Assembly (NCBI GenBank): GCA_033977485.1
Contig: CM066983.1
Span: 60,321,010-60,385,009, forward strand
Length of the DNA stretch: 64,000 nt
Direction of reading: 5' to 3'
DNA from: Hydrangea macrophylla
Taxonomy: Eukaryota > Streptophyta > Magnoliopsida > Cornales > Hydrangeaceae
Shown here: positions 55,784 through 64,000 of the stretch, piece after piece
How the letters are laid out: each line of letters begins with the position of its first letter
Position numbering within the stretch: the first letter of the stretch is position 1
Program-made: the position numbers and the translations under genes
Notes under the pieces: model-generated
Database searches by the model: none
Seen by the model: the letters and a program-made list of their open reading frames with translations, nothing else
What the model was told of the DNA's origin: nothing

Positions 55784-58700
55784 CTGATTCTGCCTACTCG
55801 AACGCGCTTAATGAATGTGATGAATGTGATGATCATGAAATACCTAATGAATTGCAAAAATTAATCAAAAAAGAAAAAGAATCTGCATGTAAAATCATTG
55901 AGGACACTCTAACGATTAATCTACGAAATGAAAATAATCCTCAAAATGTCTTTATTGGCTCCACACTTAGCAATAAAGAAAGCAAAGAACTAATCAATCT
56001 ATTAAGTGAATTCAAAGATGTTTTTGCATGGTCTTATAATGATATGCCAGGCATTGATCCAAAGATAGTCCAGCACCACTTCCCTCTCTTTCCCAATTCA
56101 AAACCTATAAAACAAAAATTGAGGCGAATGAGGCCGGAATGGGCGCTTAAAGTAAAAGAGGAGGTTGAAAAGTAATTAAAGGCTGGATTCTTGATGGTCA
56201 CCAAGTATCCTGAGTGGATTGCCAACATTATACCTGTCCCAAAGAAGGACGGTCATGTTAGGGTTTGCGTTGATATTCGAGATTTAAACAGAGCAATCCC
56301 TAAAGACGATTTCCCGTTACCCCACATCGATGTGTTGGTCGATAACACTGCGGGACATGAGCTTCTATCTTTCATGGATGGATTCTCTGGGTATAATCAA
56401 ATCCTCATGGCACCCGAGGATAGAGAGAAAAGCACATTCATCACTCTGTGGGGGACATATTGCTATAGGGTCATGCCATTCAGACTCAAGAACGCAGGTG
56501 CAACCTATCAAAGGGCTGCCACCATTTTACTGCACGACATGATCCACAAAGAGGTGGAGGTGTATGTGGATGATATGATTGTGAAATCCAAAGAGAGGGG
56601 AGGGCACCTAGAGGCTTTGAGAAAGTTCTTTGAGAGATTGAGGGAGTTCAAAATGAGGCTAAACCCACAGAAATGTACCTTTGGAGTTACCACAGGAAAG
56701 TTGTTAGGGTTCCTTATTACCCAAAGGGGGATCAAAGTAGACCCGACCAAAATAAAAGCCATAATCGAAATGAATCCACTGAAAAATGAGAAAGAACTGA
56801 GAGGTTTCCTGGGGAGAATACAGTTCATCAACCGCTTCATTTCCAAACTCACCTTAACCTGCGACCCACTTTTCAAACTGCTTAGAAAAGGAGAGAAATT
56901 CAAATGGGACGCCCCTTGTCAACAAGCCTTCGATAAAATCAAAACCTACCTCCAAAACCCACCTGTCCTATCACCACCCTCACCTGGGAGACCCCTGCTA
57001 CTTTACCTCTCCGTATCCGAAGATTCGATGGGGTGTATGTTGGCCCAAGAAGGAGAAGAGGGGCACGTGGAGAAGGCCATTTATTACTTGAGCAAAAGAA
57101 TGGTCGGATATGAGTTTAAGTACTCGCCCTTGGAAAAGGCCTGTTGGGCCTTGGTTTGGTGTACCCGTCGCCTTCGCCATTACATGCTAGCCTTCCCTGT
57201 AATCCTGATATCCTGAATGGACCCATTAAAATACCTATTCGAAAAACCCATCTTGACTAGTAGGATTTCTCGTTGGACCATGATGCTAGCCGAATTTGAC
57301 ATCAAGTATGTCACTGCCAAGTCTGTGAAAGGAAGGGTTGTCGCTGAGTTTTTAGCCGACCTCGCCATAGAATCCGAGGACGAAGGAGAATTCAAGTTAC
57401 CGGATGAGGGAATAATGGAGGTAAAGGAGGATTTGTGGAAAATTTACTTCGATGGAGCAGCCAACCAATTAGGTTACAGAGTTGGAATCATTCTCATAGC
57501 ACCTGATGGGGCCCCTACCCCATTAGCCGTCAAGCTCAAGTATAACTCGACCAATAACACTGCAGAGTACGAAGCATGCATAATTGGGATGGAAGCAGCC
57601 TTGGCTTTGAAAGTCGGACGGATTGATGTCTTCGGAGATTCCAATTTGATCATATCCCAAGTCCGAGGAGATTGGAAGGTAAAGCATGAGAAACTGAGAC
57701 CTTACCATGACTATCTGGAAAGTCTGAAAGCACAGTTCCAAAAGATTTCTTTTTACTACCTTCCTCGTGAGGAAAACCAACTAGCCGACTCTTTGGCTAC
57801 CTTGGCCTCAATGATCCAAATCCCCTCCAAAACTGCCATGATCCCGCTATCCATAGAAGTGAGGAACCAACGGTCATTTGAAATGATCGCGGCCATGGAA
57901 GATGAAGAGGAAATACCATGGTATGTGGATGTGTGGAAGTTCATCAAGGAAGGAGAATACCCCGAAGGAGCCTCAGAAAAGGACAGAAAAGTGATTCGAC
58001 GATTCGCCGCTCAATTTGTAATTTACGCAGATAAGCTATGGAAGAAATCCTACACTGGGTATAATCTGGAGTGCCTATATGGAAAAGAAGCTAAGAAAAT
58101 GATGAAGGAAATACATGAGGAAGTGTGTGGGCCCCACATGAATGGGCACACGCTGGCAAAAAAAATCATCCGACAGGGGTACTATTGGACGACCTTGGAC
58201 AAAGACTGTTGCGAATATGTTAGGAGGTGTCACAAATGTCAGATTCATGCAAATTTGATGCATACCCCGCAGTCACAGCTCTATAGCATGACCACCCCTT
58301 GGCCGTTTTCCGTATGGGAGATCGATATCATTGGTGAGATAGTTCCGAAGGCTTCTAATGGGCACCGATATATAATCGTGGCAATTGATTATTTTACAAA
58401 ATGGGTAGAGGCAGCCTCGTATGCAACTTTGAAAGCCAAAGACGTGGTGAGTTTCATCAAGAAAAACATAATCTACAGGTATGGGGTCCCGAATGAGTTT
58501 ATCTCTGATCATGGTAGTCATTTCTAGGGAGAGGTTATCCCACTCTTGGAAAAGTATAAGATCACTCGCCATCAATCATCCCCGTATAGGCCTCAGACGA
58601 ATGGAGCAGTAGAAGCAGCAAATAAGAATGTTAAAGCAATCTTGGGAAAAACGACGGATACATATAAGGATTGGCATGAAAAGCTGTTGTTCGCTTTGTG

Positions 58701-59163
58701 GGGGTACCGAACCTCGGTGAGAACTTCAACGGGAGCTACGCCGTACTCATTGGTCTATGGGATGGAAGCCGTTCTCCCAGTCGAGGTAGAAATACCCTCT
58801 CTTAGGGTTTTGGCAGAGTGCGAAGCCGCTGAATCGGAATGGGTACGAGGAAGGTATGAGGAGTTGATGTTACTCGACGAGAAGAGGCTGGCCACAGTAA
58901 ACCACACTCGGGGGTACCAGAAGAGGATAGCTCGTTCTTTCAACAAAAATGTCCGTCCAAGGAAGCTTGCTGAGGGTGACCTGGTCCTCAAAGAACTAAA
59001 AGTGCTTGTTTATGACCCCAGAGGAAAATTCAAACCCAACTGGGTCGGACCATACATCATTAAGACTCTCCTTTCCAGAGGAGCAGCCTATCTCATGGAC
59101 CTGGACGGGGTTGAATTTAAGCAACCAATTAACCTCGATCGCCTCAAGAAATACTTTGCTTGA
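55780..59163 (+). pseudogene. pol: pol frame of the Tat element: RT, RNase H, second RNase H, integrase
   Basis: It starts with ATG in the ATGA overlap with gag-protease, one base back in frame. Reverse transcriptase runs from about 56200 (IIPVPKKDGHVRVCVDIRDL, FMDGFSGYNQI, catalytic YVDD at 56563-56574). The first RNase H is at about 56930-57220 (LLLYLSVSEDSMGCMLAQ). A second, archaeal-type RNase H at about 57430-57830 (IYFDGAANQLGYRVG, NNTAEYEACIIGME, DSNLI, NQLADSLATLAS) marks the Tat lineage. Integrase has the H2C2 finger at 58120-58250 (HMNGH...CHKC), catalytic Asp in WEIDIIGE and ISDHG, and Glu in NGAVEAANKN. Stops lie at 56173 (TAA), 57214 (TGA) and 58525 (TAG), the last between the second Asp and the Glu. 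Confidence 0.9.
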
Positions 59164-59193
59164 AACCGTTTCTTTCGAAACCTCCTACCTCGA

Positions 59194-59344
59194 TGAACTA
59201 CGCTTGACTTGATTCCTGCTAGGGGATACGTAGGCAACCTATTTGGTTCGGTCACTAAAATTAAACCGCTCGAGCGGCGTCTTCCTTCAAACCTTAGCCG
59301 AACTACTGTAGGCCTGATACCCATTCGGGGATAAGTAGGCGGGC
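59194..59344 (+). repeat. duplicated conserved motif after pol
   Basis: GAACTACGC... to ...GGGGATACGTAGGC (59194-59234) is followed by a diverged second copy (59300-59340, GAACTACTG... to ...GGGGATAAGTAGGC). CTACG and CGTAG can pair. Similar blocks commonly follow integrase in Tat elements; their role is unknown to me. Confidence 0.6.
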
Positions 59345-59834
59345 TCTCAAAAGGCCTTCTGCCCATGAAAACATAAAAAGAAAAAAAGACTGTGCTAAAC
59401 TAGGGGCAAACTAGCATTTGCCCAGAACCACTTCGAAGCCCTAAAACCAGGGGCAAACTTCGTTTGATAGCCGAAGAACCCAAATACAAGACCCTCCTTT
59501 AGATCACCTGGCTATCAAGATAAGTATTATAAAGAAATGAATGAGAATTCATGGTATAGAAGAAGTAAAGCTTTAAGCAAAAAGCAAAGTAAAGAGCTAA
59601 GTAAAGACATTGAAAGGAGAATTCTTCATAAAAGATTAATCGAAGGAGTGAGCACTTTGATTAAGCATGTTAAGAACTTTCCTAAAAATAATAGCACTTC
59701 TAAAATAATAATAATAATAATAATAAGGAAAATCACATTCAAAAGCGTAAAAGGAGTAGGCAGGGTCTGTCAGAAAGTTTCGTAAAATGGCAAGCTTTTC
59801 CCTGTTCTCATCTACTTTATTATGCATGTGTCTG
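59345..59834. other. non-coding gap between pol and the antisense genes
   Basis: No protein is recognised. There is an ATA microsatellite at 59703-59722. It separates the converging 3' ends of pol and the DUF7745-like gene, so it should hold two opposing transcript ends. Confidence 0.5.
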
Positions 59835-60815
59835 TCAAGCTCGTCTCGCAACCAAGGCTTGGATCTCTAGGAGGTATTGGACAGTAGGCATAGTCGGAGT
59901 AGGAATCCTAGGGCACGGAGCAGCCATCCTGTTGTACCAAGCCTCGATGAAAGCCTTCGCGATAGCAGGGCGCAAAGTGGACGCCCTGGTGAAATCAACA
60001 ATCACAGATTCAGTGGTATCTTGCAAAAGTCCGAACTGACGGACAACCCGATCGGGAATGTAGAAAGTAGTAATATGCAAACCTGGCAGCCAGATGCCAG
60101 GTCGCCCAGGAAGGCGTACAGCAATAGAGCGATGGGTCCACTGCAGACAAACCCAGCAGATATCACTAGAAGAGAGGCCCTGGAGCCAACCAAGCCATGC
60201 ATCGGCGGATTGGAATAAGCTGTGAATCTCCATACGATCGTAAGGAAGTGACCCGCGAAGATGGGAAGGGTGTATAAAGAGATCCAAACGCTCCATGAGC
60301 CAAATCTGCAAAACAAAAGGTGCCCCGGCAGATGATATGGCCCCGGTAGCATGAGCATGGCCCAATCCAATCAGAGTTTCACCAAGGGCCAGCATGACTG
60401 CGCTCTTCATCTCCCTCAAACCACAGGCAATGGGTATGAGAATGTCGGAGGATGACTGAAAGAGAAAGTAAGAAAGCATAGCAATCGACAGGGCACTACG
60501 TCGGATGATCTGATACTCACCATCGCAAGGGTCCCCTATGGCAGCATAAACGGAAGAAAGGCGCTCAAAATCAATCTGCCTGTCACAAATAAAGGAGCCC
60601 GCAGCATTCCGATATGTGTGGAGAAGAGTAGCTAAATCCCGGACATACCCGGCCTGAACTAGAGGAACTGTCAATTCAGCAGAGGGATCGGTGTGAAGAA
60701 TGGCGCTAAATTCCTCAAACAAAGGACAGATCTCTTGAGAGCCGAAACGGAAGACGTTGAGAGCAGGATCCCAACATTGGATGGCAGCTCGAAGTAGGCC
60801 CTCATTCAAATTCAT
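59835..60815 (-). CDS. DUF7745-like antisense gene of the Tat element
   Basis: This is an open frame of 326 codons with no stops. It begins MNLNEGLLRAAIQCWDPALN and continues VFRFGSQEICPLFEEFSAIL, the pattern of the plant DUF7745 / mobile-domain-like family (WDP, FRFG, EEF). Then come LGETLIGLGHAHATGA, LQIWLMERLDLFIHP and WYNRMAAPCPRIPTP. I know of no enzyme role for the family. It lies antisense between pol and the expected 3' LTR. The frame stays open upstream of 60815 (about 40 residues including WIPFSGVDRLNFECFRLNDL) but without an ATG, so the true start may be further up, perhaps after a small frameshift at an ATG near 60928. It is the only full-length gene of this element without a stop. 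Confidence 0.7.
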   Translation of the reverse strand: MNLNEGLLRAAIQCWDPALNVFRFGSQEICPLFEEFSAILHTDPSAELTVPLVQAGYVRDLATLLHTYRNAAGSFICDRQIDFERLSSVYAAIGDPCDGEYQIIRRSALSIAMLSYFLFQSSSDILIPIACGLREMKSAVMLALGETLIGLGHAHATGAISSAGAPFVLQIWLMERLDLFIHPSHLRGSLPYDRMEIHSLFQSADAWLGWLQGLSSSDICWVCLQWTHRSIAVRLPGRPGIWLPGLHITTFYIPDRVVRQFGLLQDTTESVIVDFTRASTLRPAIAKAFIEAWYNRMAAPCPRIPTPTMPTVQYLLEIQALVARRA

Positions 60816-60987
60816 CCGTCGGAAAGAGAAAAGATCATTTAGCCTGAAGCACTCAAAGTTGAGCCTATCAACGCCGGAAAAGGGTATCCATCCATGGGAA
60901 AAGGATTTGGGAGCTGATGGGGGCCATTTTTGGAAGAAAGTAAAGAAGAAAAGAGAAATGTTTTTCGGAGCCTTGAGAAAGAAGGGG

Positions 60988-60995
60988 TATAAATA
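60988..60995. promoter_or_regulatory. TATAAATA element upstream of the DUF7745-like gene
   Basis: TATAAATA is near-symmetric (TATTTATA on the minus strand). It lies 170 bp before the minus-strand ATG and just downstream, on that strand, of the palindrome module at 61021-61146. It is a plausible core promoter for the antisense gene. Confidence 0.45.
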
Positions 60996-61020
60996 GGGGA
61001 ATAAAGCTGCCTACCTACCC

Positions 61021-61146
61021 GCGGCACTCGATAAAGTGCAGCGGCACTCAAAGAAATGCTGCACGGCAGTCTGTGAATGCCGTTGCGGCATTCACTGACT
61101 ACCGTCGCGGCACTCACTGAGTGCTGCGGATACCTAACCGAGTGCC
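61021..61146 (-). repeat. GCCGC-rich palindrome module upstream of the DUF7745-like gene
   Basis: Five to six units of the GCGGCACTCA...TGAGTGC type are present. The best (61107-61127) pairs GCGGCACTCA with TGAGTGCTGC, one mismatch. It has the same family and the same promoter-side position as the modules in the LTR (48734-49015) and before the other PMD gene (46204-46313). Confidence 0.78.
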
Positions 61147-61545
61147 GTTTTGGGTTTGTCATTGGTCAGGGTCTGTTTGTAACACGTTTAGCCCACCTGC
61201 AAACAAAAAACTAGATAGAAAACAATAAAACGTGCGCATCATACAGCACGTGCAACAAAGATCAATACATTCATTCATTCATTCACTTTCATTTTGCAAT
61301 AAGAAAAGGAGAAATCAAAGCATTCAAAATTAAAATAAGGACGAGACCAAGCCATGGTCCCACATACGGCAAAGGAAGGACCAAGCTATGGTCACACATA
61401 AGGTGAATAAACAGAATGAAAAAGATACTCAAGTACCTACCCTACCGGTTATCCTAAGCAGCCATCAAAATAAAATGTATGTATATACAATCATCCGAAT
61501 AAAAGTATAAATCCTCCCAAAACACTCAAAAGAAATAAAAAATAA
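61147..61545. other. spacer between the two antisense genes
   Basis: AT-rich, with no gene recognised. GACCAAGCCATGGTCCCACA and a near copy (61352 and 61379) form a short direct repeat. It likely holds the 3' end of the PMD transcript. Confidence 0.5.
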
Positions 61546-61549
61546 AAAA

Positions 61550-63592
61550 GAAGAAGAAAAAGTAGGATCAGCCTCGGCCCCGGCTGCGAGTCTGACGGGT
61601 GGTACGCTTGAGGGGCTCCTCCTCCGACTCTGTCCCGCTACCTCCACCGCTCCCTCCACGTCCGCCGCTACCGCCGCTACCGCCGCCTCTGCCTCGACCC
61701 CCGTTTTTGCCTCCACCGCTACCACCGCCCCGCTCCAAGCCTCATCTAGCGCCGCCAGCTACAGGAGTGTCGCTGATGGGAATGCCGAACTGCTGGAGCC
61801 GCTGCTGAAGCTGCCCCACCTGCTGGGACAGGGTTCTGATCTCCTCCGCCTGAAATAAGAAAGGATAAATCCAGATAGTGTTGAAAAGACAAACGAAATA
61901 CTGAGAATAATAGGATAAAGATCATACCTGGACCCTGAACTGAGTCGCGGCAGTCGCCCGAGCTCCCTCAGCCTGAAAAACAAGAACCAAGAATATAGGT
62001 TCGTAAAAGAAGAGGCAATCAAAGTCAAAGTGAAAGGCGAGGATAAGTTTCTCACCATCCATTCTCGCCCGAGAACCCACTGCCGCCCGCTGTGGGCATA
62101 CGCCAAGCCCTCCTCTGCGTAAGCACGCGGGACAACGTCGTAATGGAGAGGAATAGTAGGGGCACCCTGTGTGAGTCGAGGAATCGTCGTCGAGTAGGGC
62201 TCGCCGAACGAGACGGCCGACATAGTCCAATCCCACTCAGGCAAGGAAGGAGGACGAGCCACAGCAGGAACAAGCTGCAAACGAAAAATAATAAAGCATG
62301 AATAAAGAATAAAAGAAAATTCATAAAAATAGTAATAGAGGAATTTTGTACTCACCCGAGTCACTTCCATCAGAGGGAAGTTCGGCATCAGCTTGACGGC
62401 ACGGAAAGCCGCATATCCTGTAGAAGGATCCAGGAAGCCGTGAATACCCAAGCCCATCAGAACAGTCGTCAGATCGCTACCCTGGAGCGTGTCCGTGGCT
62501 CTCATAGAGTCAGGAGGAAAGAATGGCACGAAGAATCCAAGGGACGCTAGTCACCCTCTCTCCTAAGTACCACGCCTGGCCCTCTGGCCCACTAAGGAGT
62601 CGCCTCATCGGGTCATATCCAGCCGACTCTCGAATCTCCGCACGAGCCTCGGGAAGCACCCTAAGCCAGGGCTGCCAATGAACGTGCTGCTCCCTCAAGT
62701 TCGTCAGGAAGTTCCTGAACGACACAAAATCGTGGGCCCCGGTCTTCCGCCCGACTCTATCCTTCGCCCACTTCAGCCCCTGGGGCATGATGAGGGCGTC
62801 AGCGCTGCATGTCTCAGGAGACATCATATAGAGGTACTCGTGGGACCAAATCTGTAATAAAAAAAAGAAAAAGAAAGAAAAGAAGGAAAGAGAAAAGAAA
62901 GTTAGTCTCACAATTTAAATAAGTTATTAAAGGTATAATGAGCAATGAAATATGGAAAAAGGTATACCTACCACGCTCTCCAAAAACAGTTGATGGAGGC
63001 CGGCCTGTCCCGGGAGATGTCGCCCATGTGCCGGTATAAGATGGCTAACCCTGCGCCAGCCCAGTCATACTCGTCCACCCGGTCTAGGAGCTCCAGGGAC
63101 GCTACCAGGGAAACATCGAGTCGATCACCCTTGGTGCTCAGCAAGGAGCACCCCAGTAAGTACATGAGAAAGTCTCGGGCCATCTGCTCATCCGTAAAAC
63201 CAGGCTGGCCCCTAAACGTGTCCATAAACCATTGGGCTGTGACCAGAGACTCCTCCAGGACCACTCCTAGCAAAGGCTCCACCTGGTCCCACTCCTGATC
63301 CGTCAGATATCGCAGAGGCTCTCCACCAAACGGGATCCCGGTGATCATCGATAAATCCAAGGGAGTCATCGTCATCTCCCTGAAGTCAAAATGAAAGGTA
63401 CTGGTGGTATCCCACCACCGCTCGGCCAATGCATGTATCTGCCGCAAGTCATTGGAGCTCTTCGTCAAGAGTTTGACGAAGTCTCCAAAATCGGCCGCAG
63501 TAATGAAGCCCCTCACCGGCTCGCTCAGCTCTGTATGCCACTCATAACCATGAGCGAGGCTGCCATGCCCCTTCAGCACCTTAGGCTGCAGC
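61550..63592 (-). pseudogene. plant mobile domain gene, antisense cargo of the Tat element
   Basis: Exons in transcript order: about 63592-62975 (LKGHGSLAHGYEW, WWDTTSTFHFDFREMTMT, LLGCSLLSTKGDRLD), about 62850-62360 (IWSHEYLYMMSPE, HDFVSFRNFLTNLREQ, LIHGFLDPS-like segment, MPNFPLMEVTR), about 62274-62058 (RPPSLPEWDWTMSAVSFGEP, SGRQWVLGREWM), about 61973-61928 (AEGARATAATQFRVQ) and from about 61852 (AEEIRTLSQQVGQLQQ). Introns of 70-120 bp have GT/AG ends. A frameshift near 62540 breaks exon 2. A TGA at about 61748 precedes a Gly/Arg-rich tail in the same frame that ends QTRSRGRG at a TGA near 61570. The first exon, seen in the copy at 46569, is beyond the window or lost. Function is inferred only from the family. 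Confidence 0.78.
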
Positions 63593-64000
63593 TGCAAGAA
63601 AGAATCACAAATTTTGATATTAGTAATTGGATAAAAGAAAAGGTAAATAAACAGATGGCAGCAAAAAGACAAGGAAATGCGACCTAAAAAGAAAAAAAAA
63701 TAATTTTGAGATACTCGCAGAAATTTCACAAACGTGGCACTCGTTTGCGTTTAGTTCAGCAAATGTTCACAAAACAATAAGAAGAAATAAGAGAAAGCAC
63801 CCAATGTCCTAGCAAGGTTCCGAAGAAAAAGAAAAGAAAAGAATAACTTGTTCGCATTTTCGGGAATACATGCATATATAAACATGTAAAGGTGCAAAAG
63901 AAATTTGAGTGTAAGTTTTAAAGAGAAGTATGTGATCACAAGCGGTCAAGAAATCAATTTTAATAATAAAAGGCGTTTGGAACGTTCAAGAAAACCCACG
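63593..64000 (-). other. intron or leader of the antisense PMD gene
   Basis: AT-rich sequence upstream of the GCAG acceptor near 63593, with no exon recognised. A single GTGGCACTCG word at 63735 recalls the palindrome module. Confidence 0.45.

Larger units (their letters stand above)
48452..64000 (+). mobile_element. Tat-lineage Ty3/gypsy retrotransposon with antisense cargo genes, incomplete at window end
   Basis: The order is: LTR (48452-51342), primer-binding site (51346), leader, gag-protease (52469-55783), pol with reverse transcriptase, RNase H, a second archaeal-type RNase H and integrase (55780-59163). Two genes then follow on the minus strand: DUF7745-like (59835-60815) and PMD (61550-63592). 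The 3' LTR is not seen, so the element exceeds 15.5 kb. Two RNase H domains, the TGTAGACACCCC LTR start and the TGGCGACTC primer site place it in the Tat/Ogre lineage. Seven stops make gag-pol non-functional. It sits inside the PMD pseudogene of another Tat-like element. Confidence 0.88.

Noticed and set aside
61465..61725. Ala/Val-rich minus-strand ORF of 86 residues
   Set aside because: It is the wrong frame over the Gly/Arg-rich tail of the antisense PMD gene.

Overview
The window is a piece of a plant nuclear genome, most likely a flowering plant and probably a eudicot. The evidence is plant-type retroelements (Tat-lineage Ty3/gypsy with two RNase H domains), En/Spm CACTA elements, a hAT element, Stowaway MITEs and antisense plant-mobile-domain genes. 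I see no intact host gene. Almost everything is transposable element in nested layers, separated by AT-rich old intergenic DNA. The only trace of ordinary host coding sequence is a captured, broken fragment of a PHD/Plus-3 protein gene inside a CACTA element.

Layout. 1-740 is old non-coding DNA. 741-7758 is a young non-autonomous LTR retrotransposon in the rare form LTR-internal-LTR-internal-LTR, with a perfect 5-bp target duplication (TTCGG); each internal part encodes the same orphan 333-residue acidic protein. 7764-12843 is old AT-rich DNA with a cluster of foldback MITEs and one Stowaway-like MITE. From 12844 to 33945 lie two related Ty3/gypsy-type LTRs, both starting TGTAATACCC and both packed with the palindrome CAATCGATTG. 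The first is truncated and carries a hAT-type MITE (13962-14316) and a gag-only LTR element on the minus strand (14354-17941). The second is split by a CACTA element (19588-27686, target duplication ATG) and a hAT element (28260-32717, 8-bp target duplication GTGTCCAT), and it leads into a short gag start. That gag is cut by a second, minus-strand CACTA element (33946-44496). 44497-48451 is the 3' part of a minus-strand Tat-like element (LTR end, tandem repeats, antisense plant-mobile-domain pseudogene). A plus-strand Tat element is inserted inside that pseudogene at 48452 and runs past the window end. It shows a 2.9-kb LTR, a primer-binding site extended into 50 bases of tRNA sequence, gag-protease, reverse transcriptase, two RNase H domains and integrase. 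On the opposite strand after pol it carries a DUF7745-like gene and a plant-mobile-domain gene.

How the parts relate. The autonomous genes seen (Tat gag-pol, CACTA TNPD/TNPA, hAT transposase) are all broken by stops or frameshifts, and most of the stops I could assess are C-to-T changes at CGA, CAA or CAG codons. The gag-only element and the three-LTR element must borrow enzymes from relatives elsewhere. The strongest candidates for something undescribed are the tRNA-extended primer-binding site (51346-51395), the CAATCGATTG arrays, a GCCGC-rich palindrome module found both in the Tat LTR promoter and upstream of its antisense genes, and the three-LTR element with its orphan protein. All comparisons were made by eye; no database search was run.
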